This document shows positions 32,650 to 43,381 of a stretch of 64,000 nucleotides of DNA, piece after piece. Below the pieces are notes generated by a model. It had not been told where the DNA came from. It did not search any database and was given only the letters and a program-made list of their open reading frames with translations. Each line of letters begins with the position of its first letter. Position 1 is the first letter of the stretch. Origin of the DNA: Anthostomella pinea (lineage: Eukaryota; Ascomycota; Sordariomycetes; Xylariales; Xylariaceae); assembly GCA_963556695.1 (NCBI GenBank), contig CAUWAG010000016.1, positions 62,001-126,000 on the forward strand. Reading direction: 5' to 3'. The position numbers and the translations under genes are program-made.

Positions 32650-34000
32650 CACTTGTCCCACATAAGTCTCCGTACGCTAGCCCTAATTCAATCTTCTGAC
32701 CAAAACAACAACGCGACACCCTCATCTTGCGATAATTCATAATAAAATCAGTTTGCTATAGATATTAACAAAATATGTACCATTTTGAACAGCACTTGTT
32801 AAATAAATAATGAATTTACTTTGGAGGCGCGTACAGGCATTATCACGGCACGCGCAGAAGGCCGCAGCCGTAGGGATGTCACACGCGCTTACAGCACAGA
32901 ACACGTCGAAACTATCTCTGAAATTTGCTCGCATATCATTACTACCAAAACCATGCGCACTGCGCAAAGAAAAGGAGCTCCTAGGCTTCTTAGCTCCCTA
33001 GGCTTCTTTTACATGGGCAAGAACGCCATCTGGTCAATTTGGCACAGAGGTACCCTCATCTTTCGTGAGAGGCGCTCAAAGCCAAAGCACGTGTTACCTG
33101 CCACACAGAGACCATAGTGAGGACTCTCCGCTGCCACAGCCTCAATAAATGGCACACAACGAAACAAATCCTTCTCACGGAGGATGACGCCGCGAGACAG
33201 CTTGTTTGAGTGCAAAAATACCGCATTCAACACGCTCAAAAGGAGTTGATAATAGCCCTCTTCTCCGATAAATACATTATCCAGAATGATCCCGATAGAC
33301 CTGGCAAATAGGTCATTCGCCTCTCCAACAAATGGTACCATAAGGATCTCATGAATCTACAGAGCCACGGGAGAGCTCGTATTTCAATAATAATTTGTGG
33401 TTTGATGTGATTACATGATTACAAAAGTGGCTTAGGCAAGCTGGTCTTTTATAAAAGAGATCTGGATTTATCACACAAAGGAGTTTTTGCTAGGCGCTAT
33501 TAATAGGTACTAAAGGAAGGTCTTCTTCCGTTCTATGAGGCAGGGGACCTTTTTTAACAAGATAATGCTCTTATGCATGTTAAAGGAGGCTTGCCAGAGT
33601 GGTTAGAAGAGCACGGGATCTGGACTATCGACTGGCCTCCTCACAGCCCCAATTTAAACCCTATCGAGCACGTTTAGGCAGCTCTAAAAAAAATAAGGGA
33701 AATAGAGCCTTATTTTTAAGACCTAAAGGACAATATCGTTCACTAGGCATGGGCTAGAGAGATAATCCAAGCCGCGTGGTCAGAATTGGATCCTGACCTC
33801 CTGAAAAAGCTCATCAAATCTCTCCCTGATCGGATTGCCGCAGTGGTCCGGCCGCGCGGCTGGTATAACCACTATTAAACCGCTATCAAATACATATTTT
33901 GTTATAATTTTCGGCCTCGTGATGCCTTCGCAATTAAGCAGTGAATGTGGTGGTGACGGTGTGTGGATGGGGCCGTACGGAGACTTGTGTGGGGTTAGTG
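32650..34000 (+). mobile_element. Tc1-like DNA transposon, copy B (inverted relative to A)
   Basis: 1351 bp flanked by TA, starting CACTTGTCCC and ending GGGGTTAGTG, the reverse of copy A. The transposase reads rightward. It has the same nonsense codons as copy A: TAA at 33555-33557 (CAA of the QQDNA motif) and TAG at 33675-33677 (Trp after NPIEHV). By eye the two copies differ in only a few bases plus one 17-bp repeat unit (one full unit here, two in A), which accounts for the whole length difference. The element ends 50 bp before the ATG of F-box-like paralogue 2. Confidence 0.88.
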
Positions 34001-34050
34001 TACTAGTCCCATTTCATAGCAACCCACACCAACATTTCTTGCTCGACAGC

Positions 34051-35375
34051 ATGAATGAGAATCAGCGCAGCCGCCTTGAGCGTCTACCGAACGAGCTGAA
34101 GTCCATCGTCGTCGTCTACCTTGGCGATGCCCAGTCTACCATGAACCCTGCTCTCACAGGACCCGAGTTCGACTCTCTTGTCACCAGCCGTGAGGTCACG
34201 ATCGCTACCACCATGGTCAAGTCCTTCATCGGATCTGAGTTGATGCCAATTGCCTTGGCAAGATACCACGCCGCGGCTACCAGTGAGCAAGACGCCCGAG
34301 AAGAAAGCAGCAAGTCACCTCTGTACGACCCGCAGCTCTTCTTCTCATCCTTTCGCAACGGTCTTGCGGTCTCTCCCTCCGATAGAGACATTGTCATGAT
34401 CACGGAAGTTCAGTTCACGCTGAAGACGGCTCGCAAGATTCTGCAGTTGCACTCGGCCATTAACTACTATGCGCGGAGCTTGGCTTACCGAGCAATGAAG
34501 TTCGAGCCGCGCTTGACCAAGAAACTTTTCCGCTGCGTACCTGAGGAGATGAAGTCCCCCTCTGACAAGGAACTTACCCGCTTCTGCAAGGCCTTGTACA
34601 TTTTTCAGCTCATCTCCGACCTATTCCCCTTTGCCAGAGGCGGGGAGCTCTGGAACCAGTTTTGGTTGAACTTCTCGCCCTGGGAGAACCAGCAGCTTCG
34701 CTGCCTTCAGTTGCTGCTGGCTGACCATGTGGACGACGGTGAGATAGACGTTTGCGCTTGCTGGTGGGATCCGTGGCTAATCGTGATCTAGTGATATGTG
34801 CCGACGATGAGAAGCGTGATGAACCTCAATTCCCCAGAAACGATGGGTACACGCTCACACGTTTCATGATCAACCGCGGACTCATCGAGCTGAAGCGTCT
34901 CGAAAAAGACGGTGACGTCCAAGCAACACAGGAGGCTGTTGATCGCTACGGACGCCAGCGTGCCAGAGGATGCAAAGAGGAAGCATGGCACAAGGGCGGC
35001 GACGCGCTGTGGCGCTACGACGTAGGACCTCATGTCTCCCTCAATGTCGAGCACATCTTCTCAGCCTATGCCGACGACGACTCTGGCCCACGGGACATCT
35101 GGCTATACACTCTGGCAATGATGCATTCGGAGGACCCCATGTTTCGGGACAGCGATGATCACATGTTCCGCTGCGACCGTTGCACGTCATACTGGGGCTT
35201 TGTCTTCTGGGACAGAGCGAAGCTAGACTGGCACACACATCGCTGCTATTTCCCCGAGACCAGCGAGATGTTGGAGGGAATTGCAGACCTGGCGGTTGGC
35301 CGAGCGCAATTCCGCCGGTGGAACAGGGGACGGGAGGTGGCTGAATGCAGAAGCGATATCCTTGACGGATGTTGA
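34051..35375 (+). CDS. F-box-like protein, paralogue 2 (intact)
   Basis: Exons 34051-34738 and 34792-35375 (53-nt intron), 423 aa. It begins MNENQRSRLERLPNELKSIV, then LGDAQSTMNPALTGPEF, the F-box-like Leu-Pro-x-Glu pattern. An upstream in-frame extension reaches into the adjacent transposon and I discount it. The C-terminal part has two paired cysteines, MFRCDRCTSYWGFVFWDRAK, similar to FHCEPVMTNWAFVFWGRDK in the paralogue. Its likely role is substrate adaptor of an SCF complex, inferred from the N-terminus only. Its promoter must lie within or beyond the transposon immediately upstream. The rest of the family is unrecognised. Confidence 0.8.
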
Positions 35376-36675
35376 ACAGGTCGTTTGGAAGGATCGTGGA
35401 CGGCTGGATGAGTTAAGTGGCTACTAGTCGATGTGTGTCATTGAGGCCATAACTACGCTTTAGAGAGGCGCAGTGGCAGAACTATTTGATATAGTCTACA
35501 CCGAAATGCTGATCATGTTGGGCCCCCCTCTGAACTGATCTGCCAATACCAAGAGAGTGTATCTAGAACTTCCCTGAAGAGTGCGGCGCGGACTTCATAG
35601 CGTATGCACAGACATTACATCGCATGGACTGCATGAGTCTCTCACCACAACCGCAATGTCTCCTATGGTATGGCGTGTTCACAGATTCGCGACTTAACCT
35701 CAAGCAGCGCACCCTAGGCCGTACGGCCTGAGAGATTGCCGAGAAGCCCATACACGGAGGATTCACTGAAATCAATACCGAAGAAGATAAGGCTATTGAG
35801 CGACAACCCTCACCGAGCCCATTCAGCTGGAAAGGACTACATGAGCCCGATAAACCAGACCGGTCCGAGAGGTGCTGGGAAACCCCCTATTCGCAAACAA
35901 CTAGGAATTCCCAGTGGGTTTGAACTCGACGTACCACAAGTCCACTGAATTGATACTGCTGGCCTCGTCGAGGCTGTGTTAGATTACTGCAGTAGGCGCG
36001 TCCTGAATCCGCCAAGCAAAGCTGACTCGAGCAGCCCTGCTCCGAATCTGGTAACTCATCCGGGCCTAAACAACTGCGCCGGTATTGGGACCGAGCACCC
36101 TTGCTCTGCATGCTTCGGTGTGCTTTCTCGGCTAGGAAGTCCGCGGGTGATGTTCTAGAAGAAAGTAAGATGGCGGCAAGGTTGAGTTTAAGTTGAGCTT
36201 TGACGTGAGATGCGATAAGAAGTTGGATTTAAGGTTGTAAAACGGAGACAGAGTCCCACAGGCAAGATCAATAGATCATGGGATGACGCTTCGTGGGTTT
36301 AGAGTAGCCCCATAATGTGTGAGTAGGTACGGCACGAACAGTGGCCCCGCTTGCACCTGAGTACTGCCACCTTGCGCACACGAGAAGTTAGGTGGACCAA
36401 GAAGTACCAGGTTCGACAGGGGAGAGCTAATCTCGTTGTCTCATTGGCTGTTGCCCTTGCGGCGATCTTTGTGCCGTACTCACACATTAAGGGGCAGAGG
36501 GGATATCTAGAGTGATGCGTATCGTATTATTTGTATATCATACTGAGAACAAACAACTACTCGCTCTCAAAATGCGTTACTTAACCCTTCGTCATGCAGA
36601 ATGCTCAGTAGACGCCCGTAGATTTTCCTTGGAATGACGAGACATGCGCCGTGTTCCAGCTTCAGAACTATGATA
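35376..36675. other. Intergenic, no gene seen
   Basis: Short frames only, with no family motif in any of them. Confidence 0.45.
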
Positions 36676-36887
36676 CACGCAGCCCTGATAAGTCTGCGTG
36701 CGCGCACGCTGTCAAGATTCCAGATCAACCGGCAAACGTTTTAAAACTCGCAATAAGGATATAAGAATAAGCAGCTTCAACTTATTGTACCACTTTCAAT
36801 GCTTATTTTGATATGCTTATTCTAATTCGAAGAATGTACCGTTGTTTGCTGGGTGGGTAGTGTACGGAGACTTATGAGGGTTCAGTG
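36676..36887. mobile_element. 212-bp MITE, copy 2
   Basis: Flanked by TA (36674-36675 and 36888-36889). The left end is CACGCAGCCCTGATAAGTCT and the right end, complemented, is CACTGAACCCTCATAAGTCT. Inner AATAAGCA / TGCTTATT repeats are as in copy 1. Lies about 1.8 kb upstream of the permease at 38691. Confidence 0.85.
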
Positions 36888-38690
36888 TACCGTGATTAAC
36901 CTCTACGTTCTCGAAGTCCACTGAGCACGCGATGTCTTTCTTGGACTATATGGTGCGAAAGCACATAAATCAGGGTCTTCTTTTCAGCTCTTCTACAAAC
37001 CCTCCGCGAATCTCGCAATAGTTCCCAGCAGCCTTCTATGCACACAGTTGAATATACCCCAGTATTTTCATACCCTCATACTAAAACCCGTTGGAAGATG
37101 ATTGTAACCCCTCATCACTTCTCGACGAGCGCCAATGGCATATGAATCTCATTCGAGCTTCGTGTTGGCCAGAGCCGGGACTTGGGGGCAACCCCCAGCC
37201 AGCCAAGTAAAGATAAGGCAGCGGTCAGACATGGACTCCAGTTGCCACTGCCAGTTTGCTAGCTGGCCTCCTCTCTATAGGAGTGGATGATATGATATGA
37301 TATGCATGGATGGATGATAGAGCCCCCAGCGGGTCGTACAACCTCACGGAAGGGCCGAAGAACAATCCTCAGGAAGTTAGTTCATTCGTCCGGTTGTATG
37401 GAGGCGACGTTTGCTCCTTGGCCATGGATCCGGGGCACATATGCATTGACACAACGTGCAGTTCCCTTCCCAGTCGCAGTACGCACTCGAGTCCTCGACA
37501 GCGTTCGTGTGACCCTGGTGCGTGGGGGTGTGGCAGCCGTTTTGCTGGCGGCGGATCAATCACACCTCGGGAGCTTATCACACCCTTGCCAAGACCGAAT
37601 TTCCTTCATATGTGGTGCACCGCGAGAGCGTCATCTCATGGCTTCCAGCGACAAGCTCACCGGTCCTATTCGTATATTGATGCATGTAGAGTCGATCCAA
37701 CATCCCAACATCCCAACATCCCGGCCAGGCGTATATGTGGCACGATAAGCCGCGAGACGCTAGGATCTGGCGCAACAAAAGGACCGGCAACGATCCGAGA
37801 CCCTCTGACGACGATCTAGACGGGAGCTGCTGCATGGAAGACGAAAAGAACATGCGAGGAACGTTATACTGCTGGGGGTTTGTTATCAGCGGAGACTGAG
37901 TATTGGATTCATCGCTGGGCCTCGGCCAATGATACGTCGCCTGGCTGTATGTAGACTGTCAGGGTCCCTGTGAGTGCACACGTATACCACGCAGCAGTAC
38001 TGCATCCGCCACCGACTGGTGGAGCATACTATGACGATACCCCTGATTCGCCAGCCTCCTGCACGACGTTAAGCAACGAGACAAGCAGGGGTCCTGGCCA
38101 GCCAGTCAGCGGCCAGCGGTTTGCGTATCAGCGAATCCTTCCCGCCCGCTTGGCTGGTTCGCGCCGGCTATAGACCATGTACAGTCGTACCTTGTCACAC
38201 CACATCGTGCCACTGTATCTGGGGTAACGGCGCCTCTTATCAGTACCCCAGACGCACGAGCCAGTCCCAAGATACTCCCAAGTGAACCCCCAAGACTCGG
38301 CCCTGTCAGGGCTGACCTCACCTTCCCCTCTGGGATCGTCCGTTCGTCTGGGAACGTCCCTTGGTATATTGGCATATTCTAGCCTGCTTGGAACCCAATC
38401 CGTCTACCATGAACCTCTCAGCTTCTATCACAAGCAGGTTGGCAGTTGGTTTCTTGGTGCTGGCTCGGTTCCCAATTGGGTAGACATAGCTTGCGTATCG
38501 AAGCGATAGACGTACGCATGTGAACCCTGGCGAGCCTGGCTGCCTGTGTGTCCTACTTTGTGTGACATAGGATAATGGGACACGGCATGGACGAGGAGAT
38601 GAAATAGACGCACAGCCCGCCGCTTTCTGATCATGTGGCTTGCATCTTCAACTCTCACCATATTCGCAACACCATCTTCATTGCGCCATC
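36888..38690. other. Long upstream region of permease 2
   Basis: Two overlapping frames of about 150-170 codons (37302-37819) compete in different phases and have no motif, so I do not call them. A short ATGATATGATATG microsatellite lies at about 37287. The 50-bp leader before ATG 38691 is C/A-rich. Confidence 0.4.
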
Positions 38691-40557
38691 ATGGACACCA
38701 AAGAGACCACTTCCACGGTTGCCGCCTATCCCAGCGGCAGTGCTGAAGATGTCTACGAGAAGCGTGGCTCCATGACAGGCGAGATTGTCAGCGGAGACCA
38801 TGGCGCCGATACCGAGCTCAGGAGGCTGCTCAGCACCCGGCATTTAACCATGATTGCCCTGGGGTCCAGTATCGGTATGGGGTTATGGCTTGGGAGCGGT
38901 ACCTCTCTAGCAAGCGGTGGTCCGGCTGGTATGTTCATTGGATACCTTCTGGCCGGGTCCATGATCTGGTGTGTCAGTCACTCGATCGGAGAGATGGCCG
39001 TTTTGTATCCCCTGCCGTCCGCTTTCGTTCAATGGACAGGTTAGTGCTACCAAGCCAAGCTTTACATGTGGATGATTGGAGACTCACATCACCGCCAACC
39101 AACTCCAGACAAATTCGTCGACCCGGGGGCCGCATTTTCTCTCGGCTGGTCCTACTGGTTGAGCTACTGCATCACCATCGCGAACGAACTGCAAGCAGCC
39201 CACACCATCATCAGCTTCTGGACGACTGCCGTGCCCATCGCGGGCTGGATCACAATTTGGTGGGCCTTCATCGTTCTCGTCAACATCGGGGCCGTCTCCA
39301 TCTTTGGCGAGATTGAGGTCGTTGCCAGTACCATCAAGTTCGGCTGGATCTTTGTCATCATCATCTCCATGATTGCAATGTCGGCCGGAGGCGCCGCCTA
39401 CGACGCAGTGGGCTTCAGGTACTGGAACGAGAACCCCTTTGCCGGTAACGGATTCAAGGGTTTCCTCAGCGTTATGGTCAGTACATTCTAGAGTCTTCTA
39501 TTACCCCTTATGGCCATCTTGAAAGCGAATGTTCCACTCTCGGCTGTGTCAGGAGTCCCGAGACACTCATCTCGTCTCCTTGCTCCGCTTTACAACACTC
39601 AGTCAGGGGTAACTACTGACACTAATTCTCTCGCAGCCTACCTGTATCTTTGCCATGTCGGGATCGGAGAACTCCGGCCTCGTCGCTGCCGAGACGGTCA
39701 ACCCGAGAAAGTCGGTGCCGCGTGCCATTGGCTCCATCTGGCTGCGCCTCTCGCTCTTCTACCTCCTCGGCTCGCTCATGATCACCATCAACGTCGACCC
39801 GACCAACAAGGACCTGTTCGGCCAGTCGGGCACCAACGCCTCGCCCTTCGTCATCGCCTACCGCGACGCCAAGCTGCCGGCCCTCGCCCACATCATGAAC
39901 GCCATCATCCTGATCTCCGTCGTCAGCACCGGTACCATCAGCGGCTACGGCGGATCGCGCACCGCCATGGGCCTCGCGCAGCTCGGCATGGCGCCCAAGC
40001 AGATGGCTAAGGCCGACAAGACCGGCCGACCCTGGTGGGGTCTGGTCCCGACCTTCGTCCTGGGCGGTGGCCTCGCCTACCTCAATGTCAGCGAGTCCGG
40101 CGCCGACGTCTTCGGCTGGTTCTCCAACCTCACCTCGCTTTTCACGCTCTTTGGCTGGGGCATGATCTGCCTCTCGCACATCCGCTTCCGCACTGCCTGG
40201 GCCCGCCAGGGACGCACACCTGAGGAGCTACCGTGGAAGTCGTGGCTCTACCCCTACGGCGCCTGGTGGGGTCTGTCCATGTGCATCGTCCTGATCATCG
40301 TGCAGTTTTACCTGGCCGTCTCGCCCCTGGGCGCCGCCATGAGCGCCAAGAACTTCTTCGCCAACTACATCTCCATCATCGCTTGTGTTGTCATGTGGCT
40401 CGGCGCTCGTATTTATTTCCGCGGCGGCTGGTGGATCAAGCTCGACTCCATTAACCTGGACGAGGGGCGCAGGTTTTACCGGGACGACATTGAGAAGGTC
40501 AAGCCTACGGGTGCCAAAGGAGTAGCCAAGCGCATTGTTGGCGCAGTCCTCAACTAG
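38691..40557 (+). CDS. Amino-acid permease 2 (YAT type)
   Basis: Exons 38691-39039, 39109-39476 and 39637-40557 (introns 69 and 160 nt), 545 aa. After MDTKETTSTV and a polar N-terminus of about 45 residues it shows LLSTRHLTMIALGSSIGMGL and then WLGSGTSLASGGPAGMFIGY, the TM1-2 motif of yeast-type permeases. TM6 is GFLSVMPTCIFAMSGSENSG with LVAAETVNPRKSVPRAIGS, and TM8 is ILISVVSTGTISGYGGSRTA. Twelve hydrophobic segments are expected. An in-frame ATG 51 nt upstream exists, but the encoded extension is not conserved-looking. It is GC-rich at the third codon position, unlike its surroundings. Role: plasma-membrane uptake of amino acids; substrate unknown. MITE copies lie on both sides. Confidence 0.93.
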
Positions 40558-40916
40558 GCTGGGTATTTGTTGCGGTGTGACTGGTCTATGGCAACATTGG
40601 ACTATCATGTGTAGCGTAAGGCGCAGGGAGGTTACCTGATTATGGAGGGGATTGATGATTAGACTATTTCGCGTCGACAGCTTCTGTGTTCACCTCGATA
40701 TTGGGGGCAGAGCCATGGAAGCATGCATAACGTAGAATAAATTCAATAGATTTGTACTTTGTCGACCGGACTTCCCCATCTAAGTGGCAACGCAGCCTCC
40801 ATTGATCTTGTTTGTGGTTTAGTCTACCTCACCAACGACTCTCTGTTCTCTTAACTGATATCATAAGCCCGTTATCCTGCTACAGTGACAGGGAATGTAT
40901 ACGATCTGGGAACTCG

Positions 40917-41130
40917 GTGTAATATATGATAAGTCTCCGTACACCTCCGTTCAGCAGCTGAAGGGTATAGGTATCATGATTGTAATAAGCATTCTGGAAT
41001 AAGCACGAGATATGAAAAACTAGATACAAGCCGCTTATTCCACGGTGCTTAGCCCATGAACATGAATATACCGATCACATCCAAGAACTAAATGCGGCAT
41101 GGCCGGACGGAAACTTCTGGGGGGTGACTG
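40917..41130. mobile_element. MITE copy 3 (about 214 bp, degraded)
   Basis: The left end retains ATAAGTCTCCGTACAC; the right end retains GGACGGAAACTT...GACTG before TA. Internal AATAAGCA / CGCTTATTCC motifs are conserved. The outer left bases have drifted, so the left border is approximate. Lies 360 bp downstream of permease 2. Confidence 0.7.
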
Positions 41131-42493
41131 TACCTCCAGATTGATTTAGACCTGGCGATATTTCCGCGACCTTGGAGTCGAGAGCCCGTATCAAGTGTGG
41201 CGTAGAGTGTAGCTAATTCAGTGTCATCTTGAACATGTTTTCCGGCAGTGGGATCAAGAGCCGATAGAAGTTGGCCTCCAAACCGCGGTTGGAGATCTCC
41301 CTGTACGGAAATTTCAGAGGTTATAATACATCTACTGCGTGGATGTGAGGGTGATGTGTGCCTGACAATTAACTGATCAACTTACAACGTGAGGTATACA
41401 ATGGGTGGTCTTCAACTATACTCTGTCCATACTATTTCCGGCGATATACAACGGGGACTATGCACACTACAATCGCTGATCACCACGTACAACCTCATCA
41501 GCTCCACTTCCCCATGATATCAAGTCTATAATGTTCCCCTGCCAAATGCGGGTGGTTGAACGGTCGTGAGCACGCGCGAGACGTGGCGGCGTACTTCGAC
41601 CAGCTTGGGGAGGATCCATGAGATTGAGAAGAACACCTCTAAGCCGTTTCCGTGTGGCATTGCCATGCATCCAGCACTCAATGGCTGTGCATGATAACAA
41701 AACCAGACATGGGACGAGGGGGAGAGTGCCGATATTCAGGTCGATCCTGAGGTGCTGGTTCTCAGTGGGAGGACTGATCCCCCAACAGGCCTCTCGAGGT
41801 GAAGTTCAGTATAAATCACGCCGCTGCTGTTGGTTTGGTCTAAGGCGAGCCACCCCGAAACAGTTCACTGATCAGTTTGTCAAAAACGAGACGATTTATT
41901 TTCTTATCAAGCTCTTCGACACAGTCATTGGCATGTGGAGGAAATCCTACGATGTCACCACGGACGATGGAGTGAACGATGACCAGGCCTATGTTTCCAT
42001 TGCCTTTGAAGATGGCAGCACTTTAAACATAAGGTGCACGCGATTGGAAATCCATGGAACCCTTTGCGCATCTGAACAAAAAAATCACGGATCAGGTGAC
42101 TTATCGAGACGAATTGGAGACGTCCGAGCTGGGGAGGCCTACGATGCTTTCGCAACACTGTTACACTGGCAATATGACCGACATTTAAAGGATATCATTG
42201 ATTTGCTAACTCTATTTCCTCCCATAAGAAAGACATACGCCTCTCTCGCAGACAATGCCCTTTGTGCACCACGACTTGTAATCAAGACAATGACTTGACT
42301 CCAGGGGGGCAAATGTCTTTGCAGATATTTCCTCTGAACTCAAAGACACGTGAACAAGGCTTTTGTTCAAAAGTGACTGAGATATAAGTCCAGAGGCAGC
42401 CGCAGGTCCCGACCTAGCAAAGGCGACAAACCAATTCTTCACAATATACCAGAACTATACCTGCACAAACTCATACAATCTGAATTACTCACC
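41131..42493. other. Intergenic with one doubtful open frame
   Basis: A plus-strand frame up to 42298 could encode about 120 residues from an internal Met (41935: MWRKSYDVTTDDGV, then YVSIAFEDGSTLNIRC). The part after it is vaguely BTB-like in spacing but has no firm match, and codon use is undistinguished. I leave it uncalled. Confidence 0.3.
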
Positions 42494-43381
42494 ATGGGAA
42501 TCCTCGACAAGAAAAAGTTCAACCACTTCAAAGCTACCAGTCACCCAAACACATTCAAACCACCCCCCATGAGAGCTCTCAACAAGGAAAAGGTCAACCA
42601 CGGCAAAACTACCCGCGACGCAAACTCAAGCGAACCAGGTTCTTCCCTTCAAGTTGAAGAACTTAATAATAAATTAAAGCGCCTAACCATGGGGTTGCTC
42701 GATAAGGAAAAGGTGAACCACGGCACAGCCGGCCCCCCTAAGGTAACCAAGCCCCAAAAGAAGCAGGTATACCACGGCACAGCCACCAACCTCAAGGTAG
42801 TCAAGCCCCGCCCTGCGCCCGACGACAAGGCCAAGGCCTTCCTCACAGTCAACAAACTCCTGTTAGAGGAGCGAATACCCAAGACCGCGCTCGCATACAC
42901 CGTCCACGACTGGGACAGCGGCTGCGTCGCCATCGCGCGCAAGGAGACGCCCGGCAGCCGTCCGGACCTGACCGTCGGCCACAACGGCAACTGCCAGTGC
43001 CTAGACGTGCGGATGACGCACCTATGCGACCACGCCGACCGCATGGTCAAGCAGAAGCGCATCATGAAGGCGCGCCGCGACGACCTGGTGCTAGCCCTCA
43101 AGCTGCGGAACCCGGACGTGCCGAAGGACTTAAGGCTCGTGGTTAAGAAGCAGAGGCCGCTCAGACCGCTGACGGAAGAGGAGAAGGAGGAGGGGACGAA
43201 GATCGCGAAGAAGAACGCGAAATTGTGGGTTGAGGAGGACGAGGAGATGAAGTTGTGGGTTGACGAGGAGGAGGAGAAGCACCGGCGCCGCGTGGCGGAG
43301 TATAGTAGGGGGCAGGTCCTCATGGAGAAGTGGAAAACGGACGAGGCGTGGCAGCAGAGAAATGTGTGGAAGGACTGGTGA
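42494..43381 (+). CDS. Orphan basic protein with N-terminal 15-residue repeats
   Basis: Single exon, 295 aa. The N-terminus holds three to four imperfect repeats on the pattern M(G)xLDKEKVNHGxAT: MGILDKKKFNHFKAT, MRALNKEKVNHGKTT, MGLLDKEKVNHGTA and KKQVYHGTAT. The centre has GHNGNCQCLDVRMTHLCDHA, whose Cys/His pattern could bind a metal. The C-terminal third is charged and helical (EEDEEMKLWVDEEEEKHRRR), probably coiled coil. No signal peptide or membrane segment. Third positions are GC-rich from residue 100 on, supporting coding. Function unknown. Confidence 0.72.
   Translation: MGILDKKKFNHFKATSHPNTFKPPPMRALNKEKVNHGKTTRDANSSEPGSSLQVEELNNKLKRLTMGLLDKEKVNHGTAGPPKVTKPQKKQVYHGTATNLKVVKPRPAPDDKAKAFLTVNKLLLEERIPKTALAYTVHDWDSGCVAIARKETPGSRPDLTVGHNGNCQCLDVRMTHLCDHADRMVKQKRIMKARRDDLVLALKLRNPDVPKDLRLVVKKQRPLRPLTEEEKEEGTKIAKKNAKLWVEEDEEMKLWVDEEEEKHRRRVAEYSRGQVLMEKWKTDEAWQQRNVWKDW

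Noticed and set aside
33835..34050. N-terminal extension of the F-box-like paralogue 2 into the transposon
   Set aside because: The extension is transposon sequence; the paralogue starts at the equivalent of the Met at 34051.
37302..37819. Two overlapping frames of 148 and 169 codons
   Set aside because: They overlap in different phases, have no motif or hydrophobic pattern, and neither shows coding bias.
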